Below are positions 52,319 to 64,000 of a stretch of DNA of 64,000 nucleotides, piece after piece. The translations under genes and the position numbers were made by a program. Below the pieces are notes generated by a model. That model worked only from the letters and a program-made list of their open reading frames with translations. It was not told the DNA's origin and made no database searches. Origin of the DNA: Thermomonas aquatica (GTDB lineage: Bacteria; Pseudomonadota; Gammaproteobacteria; Xanthomonadales; Xanthomonadaceae); assembly GCF_006337105.1 (NCBI RefSeq), contig NZ_CP040871.1, positions 1,736,001-1,800,000 on the forward strand, written 5' to 3'. Each line of letters opens with the position of its first letter. Within the stretch, counting starts at the first letter, position 1.

Positions 52319-53761
52319 ATGTACGATTTCCTGCAACACGCGTGGGCCGCGTTCTGGGCGATCCCGCACATCCGCCCGTACCTCACGGTCGGCTGGATCG
52401 CCTACCTGTTCGGCCTGGGCATCTACATCGTGCTGCAGAAGCGCGAACCGGTGGCGACGATCAGCTGGCTGGTGAGCCTGGCCGCCCTGCCCTACATCGG
52501 CTTCTTCATCTACTACCTGCTCGGCCCGCAGAAGATCCGCAGGCATCGCCTGCGGCGTTCGCGCGCGCGGGTCGGCATGCCCGGCGAGATGCCCGCCGGC
52601 GACGAGGACGCGCGCGAACTGGCGCGGCTGGGGCAGGCCACCACCGGCCTGCCGCCGAGCACCGCGCAACGCGTCGACCTGCTGGTGGATGGCGCGGCGA
52701 CCTACGACGCCCTGCTCGAGGCGGTCGCCGCCGCGACCGACCACATCCACCTCGAGTACTACATCTACACCCCGGATCGCAGCGGCGCCGCGTTGCGCGA
52801 CGCGCTGCTGGAACGCGCGCGCGCCGGGGTGACGGTGCGCCTGCTGCTGGATGCGGTGGGCAGCTCGAAGATGCCCGGCAAGTTCTTCGCCGAGCTGCTG
52901 GCGGCCGGCGGCGAGCTGGCCTGGTTCCACCCGATGCGTTTCGGCCGCGTCTGGGAACGCCCGTGGCTGAACCTGCGCACCCACCGCAAGATCGTGGTGA
53001 TCGACGGCCGCATCGGCTTCGCCGGCGGCATCAACATCACCGACGACGAGAACGACCGCCTGCGCGAGGACGCCTACCGCGACCTGCACCTGCGGATCGA
53101 GGGCGACGCGGTGCGCGCCTTGCAGCTGGTGTTCGTCGAGGACTGGGCCTATGCCACCGGCAACCGCGACTTCATCGGCGGGGTGGCGCGGGCGATGCCG
53201 GCGCCGGCGCATGGCCCGATCCCGGCGCAGGTGCTCACCTCCGGCCCGGATTCCGACTGGGAAGCGATCCACCGCCTGCACGTCGGCGCGATCCATTCGG
53301 CGAAGCGGCGGGCCTGGCTGGTCACGCCGTATTTCGTGCCCGGCGAAGCGGCGATGATGGCGCTGACCTCGGCCGCGTTCGGCGGCCTCGACGTGCGCCT
53401 GCTGGTGCCCAAGCAGAGCGACAGCAAGCTGGTCACCTACGCCGCGCGCTCGTACTTCGACACCCTGCTCGCGGCCGGGGTCAAGGTCTACGAATACGGC
53501 CCGCGGATGCTGCACACCAAGGCCCTGCTGGTCGACGACGACATGGCCCTGATCGGCAGCGCCAATTTCGATTCGCGCAGCTTCCGCCTCAACTTCGAGG
53601 TCTGCCTGCTGTTCCGCGATGCCGGGGTGGCCGGCGACCTGGCGAAGTTGATCGAGGGCGAATTCGCCCATGCGCCGCGGGTGCGCGACGACCGCGACCG
53701 CTCGCTGTTGCGGGCGCGCCTGCCGGAGGCGTTCGCGCGCCTGCTGGCGCCGCTGCTGTAG
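52319..53761 (+). CDS. cls: Cardiolipin synthase (phospholipase D superfamily)
   Basis: Condenses two phosphatidylglycerols to cardiolipin at the inner membrane. The 480-residue protein has two N-terminal membrane segments (about residues 22-70), and two HKD motifs, HRKIVVIDG and HTKALLVDD, each followed by the expected Gly/Asn-Ser region ([18 protein letters not shown]). Length fits ClsA. It is divergent from the radical SAM gene. The letter of the E. coli paralogue (clsA or B) is not decided by sequence alone. Confidence 0.93.
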   Translation: MYDFLQHAWAAFWAIPHIRPYLTVGWIAYLFGLGIYIVLQKREPVATISWLVSLAALPYIGFFIYYLLGPQKIRRHRLRRSRARVGMPGEMPAGDEDARELARLGQATTGLPPSTAQRVDLLVDGAATYDALLEAVAAATDHIHLEYYIYTPDRSGAALRDALLERARAGVTVRLLLDAVGSSKMPGKFFAELLAAGGELAWFHPMRFGRVWERPWLNLRTHRKIVVIDGRIGFAGGINITDDENDRLREDAYRDLHLRIEGDAVRALQLVFVEDWAYATGNRDFIGGVARAMPAPAHGPIPAQVLTSGPDSDWEAIHRLHVGAIHSAKRRAWLVTPYFVPGEAAMMALTSAAFGGLDVRLLVPKQSDSKLVTYAARSYFDTLLAAGVKVYEYGPRMLHTKALLVDDDMALIGSANFDSRSFRLNFEVCLLFRDAGVAGDLAKLIEGEFAHAPRVRDDRDRSLLRARLPEAFARLLAPLL

Positions 53762-53824
53762 CGCTGCGTGCCGCGCCGGCCGGTGCCGGCGTACACTTCC
53801 GCCAGTCCCGTCGGAGCCGTCCGC

Positions 53825-54085
53825 ATGCACTGGCTGTACCTCCTGCTCGCCTTCGCCGCGGTCCTGTTCGCGTTGAAGACCACCTCCAGCGGACTGATGG
53901 TGCTGTGCATGCTGGCCGCGCTGGCGCTGCTGCTGCTGTGGCTGGCCGGGCTGTACGCGGCACGCATGGCCGGTCGCAGCCGCGACCCCAGCGCGATGAT
54001 CGATCCCGCCGAACTGCGCCGGCTGCGCGAGCAGGCCGAGGCGCGCAAGGCCGCGGCGGGCAACCCCGACCCGCCGGCGCCTTGA
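53825..54085 (+). CDS. Small membrane protein upstream of pdxJ
   Basis: An 86-residue protein with two hydrophobic helices ([15 protein letters not shown] and [20 protein letters not shown]) and a charged cytoplasmic C-terminus ([19 protein letters not shown]). I recall similar small unknowns beside pdxJ in xanthomonads. TACACT (53792-53797) is a possible -10. Its stop overlaps the pdxJ start by 4 bp. Confidence 0.7.
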   Translation: MHWLYLLLAFAAVLFALKTTSSGLMVLCMLAALALLLLWLAGLYAARMAGRSRDPSAMIDPAELRRLREQAEARKAAAGNPDPPAP

Positions 54086-54846
54086 GCACCGCGCTCAGCG
54101 TCAACCTCAACAAGATCGCCGTGCTGCGCAATTCGCGCGGCGGCGGCGAACCCGACGTGGTGCGCGCGGGCATCGCCTGCCTGGATGCCGGCGCGCACGG
54201 CCTGACCGTGCACCCGCGTCCGGATGCGCGGCATATCCGCGAAGACGACGTGCATGCGCTGGCGGCGCTGTGCCGGGCGCGCGCGGTCGAGTTCAACATC
54301 GAAGGCAACCCGTTCGCCCCGCCCCGGCCCGGCTATCCGGGCCTGCTGGCGCTCTGCGATGCGGCACGGCCGGCCCAGGTCACCCTGGTCCCGGACGGCG
54401 ACGGCCAACTGACCTCCGACCACGGGTTCGACTTCGTCCGCGATGGCGCGGCGCTGCTGCCGTTGGTCGCGGCCTTCAAGGCGCTGGGCTGCCGGGTCAG
54501 CGTGTTCGTCGATGTCGGCGACCCCGAAGTCGCGCGGGCGGCGGCATGCGGCGCGGACCGAGTCGAGCTATATACCGGGCCCTATGCCGAGGCCTTCGCC
54601 GCCGGCGATCCCGAATCCGCGCTTGCGGCGGCCGGCGAGACCGCCCGCCGCGCGCAAGCCGCGGGGCTCGCGGTGAACGCCGGCCACGACCTCAACCAGG
54701 CCAACCTTGCCGGCTTCCTGCGCAGGGTGCCGGACGTGCGCGAAGTGTCGATCGGCCACGCCCTGATCGGCGAAGCCCTGTACGCCGGCCTCGAGGCGAC
54801 GGTACGCGGCTACCGCCGCATCGTGGATGCGGCGGCGCGCGATTGA
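54082..54846 (+). CDS. pdxJ: Pyridoxine 5'-phosphate synthase
   Basis: Closes the pyridine ring of vitamin B6 by joining 1-deoxy-D-xylulose 5-phosphate with 3-amino-2-oxopropyl phosphate. The 254-residue TIM barrel begins [17 protein letters not shown], with [34 protein letters not shown] and [11 protein letters not shown] typical of PdxJ. Translation starts at TTG, overlapping the upstream stop as TTGA; no in-frame ATG comes before the conserved NLNKIA. It converges on exbD copy 3 with a 3-bp gap. Confidence 0.94.
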   Translation: MSTALSVNLNKIAVLRNSRGGGEPDVVRAGIACLDAGAHGLTVHPRPDARHIREDDVHALAALCRARAVEFNIEGNPFAPPRPGYPGLLALCDAARPAQVTLVPDGDGQLTSDHGFDFVRDGAALLPLVAAFKALGCRVSVFVDVGDPEVARAAACGADRVELYTGPYAEAFAAGDPESALAAAGETARRAQAAGLAVNAGHDLNQANLAGFLRRVPDVREVSIGHALIGEALYAGLEATVRGYRRIVDAAARD

Positions 54847-54849
54847 AGT

Positions 54850-55257
54850 TCAACGCCTGATCGCGATGTCGCGGTAACCGGCATTGCGCGCGGCGGCCAG
54901 GGCCACCGCGAACGCGCGGTATTCGGCATCGCCATTGCTGTCCAGGGACAGCGTCGCCTGCGGCGCCTGCGCATGCTGGGCACGCAGTTCGGCCGCCAGC
55001 GCCGGCAGTTCGACCCGCACGCCATCGAGCAGGACGCTGCCGTCGGCCTGGACCTGGACGACCACCGGCTCCGGCCTGGGAAGCGGGCGTTCCGGGGTAG
55101 CGCGCGGCAAGTCGAGTGTCAGCGCAGCGCTGCGGATGGGCATGGTGACCATGAAGATCACCAGCAGCACGAGCATGACGTCGACCAGCGGGGTGATGTT
55201 GATCCCGGCGATGGCGCCCTGCGCCTGGCGGGGTGCGGAGAAGACGGAAGCAGCCAT
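54850..55257 (-). CDS. ExbD/TolR-type biopolymer transport protein, third copy
   Basis: A 135-residue protein with one N-terminal membrane helix bearing the essential Asp ([18 protein letters not shown]) and a periplasmic domain. It differs in the periplasmic part from the two ExbD proteins upstream (LPRATPERPLPRPEPVVVQV). It is separated from exbD2 by a strong terminator (55351-55380), so it is probably not transcribed mainly from the tonB operon. Whether it works with the same ExbB/TonB is not known. Confidence 0.88.
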   Translation of the reverse strand: MAASVFSAPRQAQGAIAGINITPLVDVMLVLLVIFMVTMPIRSAALTLDLPRATPERPLPRPEPVVVQVQADGSVLLDGVRVELPALAAELRAQHAQAPQATLSLDSNGDAEYRAFAVALAAARNAGYRDIAIRR

Positions 55258-55350
55258 GCGACCTCCTGTGCGGGCCCGATGCCCGCCTTCACGCTGCGCC
55301 CGTCGACGCGCGCCGTCAAGCGCCTGGCGCCGGCGACGCAGACCGCGCGC

Positions 55351-55380
55351 AAAAAAAAACGCCGCCCTTGCGGGGCGGCG
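55351..55380 (-). terminator. Rho-independent terminator after exbD2
   Basis: CGCCGCCC (55360-55367) pairs with GGGCGGCG (55373-55380) with a 5-base loop, and on the minus strand the stem is followed by nine T (A run at 55351-55359). This is the clearest intrinsic terminator in the window and ends the tonB-exbB-exbD-exbD transcript. Confidence 0.88.
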
Positions 55381-55427
55381 CCGTCATCCACGACGGGCTC
55401 CGGAATCCGGAGCCGGATAGTTGGTTA

Positions 55428-55841
55428 TCAGTTCTGGACGAAGCCGATCTTGACCATTTCCGCGTTCTTGGCGGCAACCAGCACCTTGGCCAGGATGCCG
55501 TATTCGGCGCTGTCGTTGGTTTCGATCTGCAGTTCCGGCTGGTTGCTCGGATCGCGCTCGACCTCGGTCGCCATCATCTTCTCGAGCGAGCCGACCGGGG
55601 TCGGGGTATCGTTCCAGAACACCTGGCCGGACGCATCGATGCGCAGGCTGATCGGCTCCGGCGGATCCTTCGGATTCTCCGGTGGCTTGTCGGTCTTCTG
55701 CGGCAGGTCGACATCGACCGGGATCGACTGGATCGGCATGGTCACCATGAAGATGATCAGCAGCACCAGCATCACGTCCACCAGCGGCGTGACGTTGATG
55801 TCGGCCATCGCACCGCCACCGGAATTGCTAGAAAACGCCAT
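55428..55841 (-). CDS. exbD2: ExbD-type protein (second exbD)
   Basis: A 137-residue inner-membrane protein with a TM helix containing the conserved Asp ([18 protein letters not shown]) and a periplasmic domain. It follows exbD1 by 11 bp. In Xanthomonas campestris the equivalent exbD2 is not needed for iron uptake but is needed for some plant-responsive functions; same role here is inferred only from position. Confidence 0.9.
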   Translation of the reverse strand: MAFSSNSGGGAMADINVTPLVDVMLVLLIIFMVTMPIQSIPVDVDLPQKTDKPPENPKDPPEPISLRIDASGQVFWNDTPTPVGSLEKMMATEVERDPSNQPELQIETNDSAEYGILAKVLVAAKNAEMVKIGFVQN

Positions 55842-55852
55842 GACGGTTCTCC

Positions 55853-56278
55853 TCAGCCTTTCTTCGGCGGGGTGGTGATGAAGCCGACCTTGGCCACGCC
55901 CTGCTGCTGCGCGATCTTCACGATCTCGCTGACCATGCGGTAAGGCGTGGTCTTGTCGCCGCGGATCTGCACCGGCGGCTGCGGGGTCTTCTGCGCCTCG
56001 ACCGAAAGCCGGCTTTCGATCGCCTGCTTGGTGGTCGGCTCGTCGTTGAGGAAGAGCGCGCCAGCCTCGGTCACCGAGATGGTGATCGGCGGGATCTTGG
56101 CTTTGTCTTCGGGCTTCTTTTCGAGCACAGCCTCCGGCAGCTTCACCTTGACCTTATGGTTCATCAGCGGAGTGGTGATCATGAAGATGATCAGCAGCAC
56201 CAACATCACGTCCACGAGGGGCGTGACGTTGATCTCGGCCATCGGGCCGCCGCTGTCGTTACCGGAACTGAAGGCCAT
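55853..56278 (-). CDS. exbD1: ExbD biopolymer transport protein (first exbD)
   Basis: A 141-residue inner-membrane protein; one TM helix with the conserved proton-path Asp ([18 protein letters not shown]) and a periplasmic domain ([20 protein letters not shown]). Together with ExbB it uses the proton gradient to energise TonB. It lies 29 bp after exbB. Confidence 0.94.
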   Translation of the reverse strand: MAFSSGNDSGGPMAEINVTPLVDVMLVLLIIFMITTPLMNHKVKVKLPEAVLEKKPEDKAKIPPITISVTEAGALFLNDEPTTKQAIESRLSVEAQKTPQPPVQIRGDKTTPYRMVSEIVKIAQQQGVAKVGFITTPPKKG

Positions 56279-56307
56279 GGTGATGCTCCGTCAGGCTGTT
56301 CGGGCGA

Positions 56308-57066
56308 TCAGCGCTTGCCGGCCACTTCGCCGACGCGCGAGCCGGTGGCGAAGAAGTCGTGCAGGTCGTGCGCGAAGGTGTCGAACTGGTTGTTGGTGAC
56401 GCGGTTCAGGCGGACGAAGAAGTTGTACGCCAGCACCGCCGGGATCGCCACGAACAGACCGATCGCGGTCATGATCAGGGCTTCGCCCACCGGACCCGCC
56501 ACCGCCGAGATCGAGGCGTCGCCCGACGAACCGATCTTGATCAGCGCGTGGTAGATGCCCCACACGGTGCCGAGCAGGCCGACGAACGGCGCGGTCGAAC
56601 CGGTGGTCGCGAGCACGGTCAGGCCGTTCTCGAGGCGCGAGGATTCGCGGGTCACGGCCTGGCGCAGGGCGCGGTCGACGAACTCGGAGCGGTTCAGCGA
56701 CTCGGCCAGGCGCGAACCGTCGTGGCGCTGGTGGTGGGCGGCGGCCTGGGCGGCGTCCAGGGCGATCTTGGAGAACGGCTCGGAGGCCGGCTGCTCTTCC
56801 ATGTAGCGGATCGCGTCCTGCGCGTTCGGGGTTTCCCAGAACGTGCCGATCACCTTGTCGCCACGGCCACGCAGGCGCATGTTCTTGATGAAATTGATGA
56901 TGATCCAGTACCAGGACATCACCGACATGACCGAGAGCGTGATGAACACGGCCCAGCCGACTACGTCGAAGTTCTGGATCAGATGGTCGAAGCCCATCTG
57001 CTGCAGCGCGGCGGCGTTGTTGCCTCCGGCGGCGGCAGGGGCGGCAGCAGTCGTTTCTTGCAACAT
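56308..57066 (-). CDS. exbB: ExbB proton-channel protein (MotA/TolQ/ExbB family)
   Basis: A 252-residue inner-membrane protein with three TM segments. An Ala/Pro-rich N-terminus precedes helix 1 (WAVFITLSVMSVMSWYWIII), and the C-terminal half has the family region TGSTAPFVGLLGTVWGIYHAL and VAGPVGEALIMTAIGLFVAIPAV. It forms the pentameric channel of the TonB motor. AAGG precedes the ATG at 57066. Confidence 0.95.
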   Translation of the reverse strand: MLQETTAAAPAAAGGNNAAALQQMGFDHLIQNFDVVGWAVFITLSVMSVMSWYWIIINFIKNMRLRGRGDKVIGTFWETPNAQDAIRYMEEQPASEPFSKIALDAAQAAAHHQRHDGSRLAESLNRSEFVDRALRQAVTRESSRLENGLTVLATTGSTAPFVGLLGTVWGIYHALIKIGSSGDASISAVAGPVGEALIMTAIGLFVAIPAVLAYNFFVRLNRVTNNQFDTFAHDLHDFFATGSRVGEVAGKR

Positions 57067-57144
57067 ACGCTTACCTTTGGGTGTCGTGGATGAGGTTTAT
57101 TAAGCGGAACAAAAGCGAACGGGTGGAACGATTGGAGCGAACGA

Positions 57145-57819
57145 TTATCCGCGCAAGGTGAAGTCGACCGGGACGCGCACGCGGCTGGCGATCTTCTTGC
57201 CGTCGCGCACTTCCGGGTTGAACTTCCAGCGGCGTGCTGCCTGGACCGCGGCGCGATCGAGGTTGCGGTTGCCGCTGGACCTTTCGACCTCGACGTCGAG
57301 CACGCCGCCCGAGGCGTCGATGCTGACGATCAACACGGTCTGGCCCTGGATGCCGCGACGCTGTTCCTCCGGCGGGTACTTCGGCGGATTCATCGCACGC
57401 GAGGAGGCATCGACTCCCGAACTCATGTCCGGAACCGAGGACGGCGGAGCGGGCGGCGACGGCGGCGGCGCCTGCACGTCGACGGCGCGCGGGGTGTCCA
57501 GCACCACCGGCGGCTCGTCCGGCGGCGGCGGCAACGGGGTCTTGGTCGGCGGCGCCAGCGTCTTGATCGGCGGCGGCGGCTTGTCGGTCGGTGGCGGCGG
57601 CGGCGGCGGTGGCGGCGGCGGCGGCGGCGGTTCGATGAAGGTGACGTTGACCACGTCCTCTTCGTCGGTTTCCTGCGCGGGTGGCGAAATCGGCGCCAAC
57701 AGCAGCAACAGGGCCGCGGCGTGCAGGGCGAGGGCGAAGCTGATGCCGGCGATGCGCGGCCAGCTCAAGCCGCCTTCGCGGTCGTCGTTATTCTCGGTTT
57801 GGGCGAGATCTTGCGTCAT
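57145..57819 (-). CDS. tonB: TonB energy transducer
   Basis: Transmits ExbBD motion to outer-membrane receptors. The 224-residue protein has a short cytoplasmic tail, a TM anchor (ISFALALHAAALLLLLAP, carrying the conserved His), a proline-rich spacer including 14 consecutive Pro (57589-57630), and the C-terminal TonB domain (YPPEEQRRGIQGQTVLIVSI, RRWKFNPEVRDGK). ATG at 57819 is chosen; upstream frame lacks a ribosome-binding context. First gene of tonB-exbB-exbD1-exbD2. Confidence 0.95.
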   Translation of the reverse strand: MTQDLAQTENNDDREGGLSWPRIAGISFALALHAAALLLLLAPISPPAQETDEEDVVNVTFIEPPPPPPPPPPPPPPTDKPPPPIKTLAPPTKTPLPPPPDEPPVVLDTPRAVDVQAPPPSPPAPPSSVPDMSSGVDASSRAMNPPKYPPEEQRRGIQGQTVLIVSIDASGGVLDVEVERSSGNRNLDRAAVQAARRWKFNPEVRDGKKIASRVRVPVDFTLRG

Positions 57820-57902
57820 GCGCACGGCTCTGGTGTGGGAAGCCCCGTACGCGATGCGCCGGGGCGGCAACATGCGGCCCGGGGGCCGCAGGAACCTCGT
57901 AG

Positions 57903-57931
57903 TCTATACCAATCCCCTGCGCTTGTTCCAA
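57903..57931 (-). promoter_or_regulatory. Predicted sigma70 promoter of the tonB operon
   Basis: On the minus strand TTGGAA (57926-57931) and TATAGA (57903-57908) are separated by exactly 17 bp, giving a start about 75 bp before tonB. No certain Fur box was found here. Confidence 0.55.
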
Positions 57932-57981
57932 GCCCGGGATTTGGTACAGGGCGTTTCAACACGTGTTTCGGGCAGTACGTC

Positions 57982-59112
57982 TCAACGCGAAAGGATGTTC
58001 TTCGCTTCGTCCGGCTTCTTGACGCCCTTGTCCAGCGCCTTCTGCGCCGCGGCCTTGGCATCCGCTTTCTTGCCGCTGTATTCCAGCACTTTCGCCAGGT
58101 TGAGGTAAGCCTCGCCATCGGCGGCCATCGGGGCGGCCTTGCCGTACAGCTCGATGGCAAGCGCGATCTTGTCGTCGACGTAGGCGTTCTGCGCCAGCAC
58201 CTGATAGTCGCGCGCAAGGTCGGGGCCTGCCTGCAGGATGCCCTTGCCCAAGCCCTCCTCGATCACCTTCTTCGCATCGTCCCAACGCTGTGCGTTCATG
58301 TAGCCGACGTACAACGCGCGCAACTCCCGGCTTTCGCTCAGCATGCCGCGCTTGTAGGCGTCCTCGAGCAGCACGTTGGCCTGGTCGAACTTGTCTGCGC
58401 CCTGCAGCGCGGCGACCGCGTTCATCAGGATGCGCTTGTCGGCCGGGTTCTTGGCGACCAGGTCCTTGTAGATCACCGCCGCTTCCTCGTTGCGGCCAAG
58501 GTTGGCAAGGATGCCGGCGCGGAAAGCGGCGTGCTTCGGGTCTTCCGACTTGGTTTCGGCCAGGAAGCGATCGATCGTCGCCAGCGCATCGGCATATTTC
58601 TCATTGCCGAACTGGATCACCGCAAGGTTGAACAGGGTGTTGAAGTGGCTGTCGTTGTCCAGCCCGTTGGCGTCGACTGCCTTCTTGAAATAATCCGCGG
58701 CCTTGACCTGGTCGTCGAGGTCTGCCGCGGCATTGCCCGCCATCGAATAGGCGAAGGACTTCTCGTAGGCGCCGGCAGCCGGCAACGCCGCTACCTGCTC
58801 GGCCTTGGCGATCACGCCGGCCATGTCCTGCTTCACGTAGAGATCCTGCAACGCTTCCAGCTGCTTCACGGTCTTGCCGCTAGCCTTGGCATCCGGGGAA
58901 ACCCGGGTCGCATTCGGATATTGCGCCGGCTTCTGCTCGGGCTGCTTCGCTTCTTCCTTGCCCTTGCCCAGCTCGGCCATCCGCTTGGCGCGCTGTTCAC
59001 GCATGGTGGGTGTTCCCTTGTCCTGCTGCGCATGGGCGACGGGCGCCACCGTGGCGAGGGCCAGGGCGCCAGCCAGGGCAACGAACAGGGGGCGATGAGC
59101 GAAGCGGGTCAT
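57982..59112 (-). CDS. Exported tetratricopeptide-repeat protein
   Basis: A 376-residue protein with a Sec signal peptide (LFVALAGALALATVAPVAHA, cleavage before QQD). A charged linker (about residues 30-75) is followed by several degenerate TPR units to the C-terminus (for example NTLFNLAVIQFGNEKYADAL, AAFRAGILANLGRNEEAAVI, AYLNLAKVLEYSGKKADAKA). Periplasmic scaffold role is likely; partner unknown. The ATG at 59112 has GAGGTG upstream; a GTG three codons earlier is less likely. It sits between tonB and gyrB. Confidence 0.83.
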   Translation of the reverse strand: MTRFAHRPLFVALAGALALATVAPVAHAQQDKGTPTMREQRAKRMAELGKGKEEAKQPEQKPAQYPNATRVSPDAKASGKTVKQLEALQDLYVKQDMAGVIAKAEQVAALPAAGAYEKSFAYSMAGNAAADLDDQVKAADYFKKAVDANGLDNDSHFNTLFNLAVIQFGNEKYADALATIDRFLAETKSEDPKHAAFRAGILANLGRNEEAAVIYKDLVAKNPADKRILMNAVAALQGADKFDQANVLLEDAYKRGMLSESRELRALYVGYMNAQRWDDAKKVIEEGLGKGILQAGPDLARDYQVLAQNAYVDDKIALAIELYGKAAPMAADGEAYLNLAKVLEYSGKKADAKAAAQKALDKGVKKPDEAKNILSR

Positions 59113-59227
59113 TGGAGTCACCTCGAAGCGTTGTAATCGGTTCCGCCATCACTTGGCGGGGGTCGCACCGTAGCAGAAAGCGCGGCGCTTGAACTGTGCC
59201 GGAACGATGCCGGCCCCTGTCGTTAAG

Positions 59228-60040
59228 CTACTGGCAACGCGGGCTGTTGCCGGCCTTGCGCGACGCCTCCATCGCCGGCAGCAAGCCATCGGCGCGGGCC
59301 TGCAGTTCGCGCAGGCGCGAAGCCGGGTCCGGATGGGTGGACAGCCACTGCGGCGGCCTGGCGCCGCCGGCCGCGGCCATGTTCTGCCACAGCGCCACGG
59401 CGCCGCGCGGGTCGTAGCCCGCCTTCGCCATCAACTGCTGGCCGACGACATCGGCCTCGGACTCCTGCACGCGCGAATTCGGCAGCAGCAGGCCGGCCTG
59501 CGCCGCCATGCCCCCACCCTGCGCCACCGCGTTGCCGACGCCTTCGCCATAACGGGCGCCGGCGAGCCCGGACAGGATCTGCAGCGCCCCCGCTGCGCCC
59601 ATCTGGCGGGTGATGCGTTCGTTGTGGTGGTGCGCGATCACGTGGCCGATCTCGTGCGAAACCACCCCCGCCAGCTCGTCCTGGTTCTTCGCCACCTTGA
59701 AGATGCCGGTGTAGACGCCGACCTTGCCGCCCGGCAGGGCGAAGGCGTTGGTTTCCGGATCCTCGAACAGGGCGACTTCCCAGTTCAGCCGCTGCCAGTC
59801 GGGCGGCAACTGGCGGACCAGGCTGGCCACCACGCAGCGCACGTAGGCGGTTTGCCGGCTGTCCTTCGACTGCGGCTTCTGCTGCCTGACCTGGGCGAAG
59901 GCCTGTTCGCCCAGCTGCGCCAGTTGCGCCTCGGAAACGCCGCCCACCACCTGGGTGCGCCCGGTCGGCGAGGTCGTGGTGGCGCAGGCGGATACGGCGG
60001 CGGCAATCGCCATGCACAGCAACAGGGCCCTGGCTTTCAT
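59228..60040 (-). CDS. M48-family zinc metallopeptidase lipoprotein
   Basis: A 270-residue envelope peptidase with a lipobox (VSAC, Cys about residue 19). The zinc motif is SHEIGHVIAHHHNER with the third ligand in ESEADVVGQQLM, and NAFALPGGKVGVYTG is typical of the LoiP/YggG-BepA group, which degrade or help fold outer-membrane proteins. C-terminal region ends LSTHPDPASRLRELQ, as in this group. Transcribed singly after gyrB. Confidence 0.92.
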   Translation of the reverse strand: MKARALLLCMAIAAAVSACATTTSPTGRTQVVGGVSEAQLAQLGEQAFAQVRQQKPQSKDSRQTAYVRCVVASLVRQLPPDWQRLNWEVALFEDPETNAFALPGGKVGVYTGIFKVAKNQDELAGVVSHEIGHVIAHHHNERITRQMGAAGALQILSGLAGARYGEGVGNAVAQGGGMAAQAGLLLPNSRVQESEADVVGQQLMAKAGYDPRGAVALWQNMAAAGGARPPQWLSTHPDPASRLRELQARADGLLPAMEASRKAGNSPRCQ

Positions 60041-60126
60041 CGCGACATTCCTTGACGGGGATTGCGCATGTTAAATGCGCCCCGCCTCAAGCCCGCGTCA
60101 AGCTGCGTTGCGGCAAGCCGGCGCGC

Positions 60127-63829
<3,703 letters not shown>

Positions 63830-63895
63830 CGGGCGAATTCTGGGATGCCGCGCGCCAAACGGCAACGCCCGGCCGGAGCCGGGCGCTGGACCTCA

Positions 63896-63911
63896 TGTTC
63901 CACGTGGAACA
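63896..63911. promoter_or_regulatory. parS-like site 3 (between dnaN and recF)
   Basis: TGTTCCACGTGGAACA, a perfect palindrome identical to site 1, in the 91-bp recF-dnaN gap, so not constrained by coding. Confidence 0.75.
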
Positions 63912-63920
63912 GCAACGCCG

Positions 63921-64000
63921 TCAGAGCCGCAGCGGCATCACCACGTGACGGGCATGCAGGCTGCTGGCGCCACGCACCAGCGCGGAGGAGTTGGCGTCGC
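63921..64000 (-). CDS. dnaN: DNA polymerase III beta subunit, C-terminal end (cut by window)
   Basis: Only the last 25 residues and stop are present. They read DANSSALVRGASSLHARHVV, then MPLRL before TGA, matching the sliding-clamp C-terminus (typically ending VVMPMRL). Position directly before recF and gyrB on the same strand is the standard dnaN-recF-gyrB order. The rest lies beyond 64000. Confidence 0.88.
   Translation of the reverse strand, partial: DANSSALVRGASSLHARHVVMPLRL

Noticed and set aside
57951..57970. Fourth parS site around AACACGTGTT (57958-57967)
   Set aside because: Only the CACGTG core matches; the outer arms do not form the 16-bp parS palindrome.

Overview
This is a G+C-rich chromosome segment from a gammaproteobacterium, most likely of the Xanthomonadaceae/Lysobacteraceae (Xanthomonas, Lysobacter and relatives). 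The main reason is the order at the right end: dnaN (edge), recF, gyrB, an M48 peptidase, a TPR protein, then tonB-exbB-exbD-exbD near pdxJ, an arrangement I recall from xanthomonads. A six-gene mla operon ending in mlaA and abundant DUF-family genes agree with this. The window ends just inside dnaN, so the replication origin should lie a short way beyond 64000. Three parS-like palindromes at 62754-63911 support that.

Layout. 1-3181: truncated indolepyruvate ferredoxin oxidoreductase. 3250-18130: a run of mostly single or paired housekeeping and unknown genes, including a WYL regulator, M61 peptidase, I78 inhibitor, DUF2239-MFS pair, folE, AIM24-like protein, DUF2789-YdeI pair, a protein with a peroxidase-like PCP motif, a YgjP-like metallopeptidase, a YCII protein and two alpha/beta hydrolases. 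18131-19358: a patch of clearly lower G+C holding a DUF3800 gene and two DnaA-box sequences; it is the only obviously foreign-looking part. 19359-28134: recC-recB-recD, each overlapping the next by 4 bp. 28346-32441: mlaFEDCBA, the complete retrograde phospholipid transport system. 32448-36391: rmuC, a patatin lipoprotein and an RlmI-type methyltransferase. 36444-39727: a manganese riboswitch with a TerC-family exporter, a rhomboid protease, a YjdF-like membrane protein and a VIT-family metal transporter. 39828-46696: second patatin, an ECF sigma factor with two membrane proteins, phhA, a DUF389 protein, a lipoprotein and fbp. 46704-54846: a histidine kinase/response regulator pair, an SLC13-type permease, pirin, a radical SAM protein, cardiolipin synthase and pdxJ. 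54850-57819: the TonB energy-transducing system with three exbD genes. 57982-64000: TPR protein, M48 lipoprotein peptidase, gyrB, recF and dnaN.

Working together: RecBCD and RecF cover both routes of RecA loading at breaks and gaps. The Mla system, two patatins and cardiolipin synthase act on envelope phospholipids. TonB-ExbB-ExbD powers outer-membrane receptors. TerC (probably Mn export, riboswitch-controlled) and the VIT transporter suggest a metal-homeostasis neighbourhood. No rRNA, tRNA, CRISPR array, transposase or integrase was seen. Most of the window is ordinary chromosome; the points most worth checking are the parS cluster, the low-G+C DUF3800/DnaA-box patch, the third exbD behind a strong terminator, and the PCP-motif protein.
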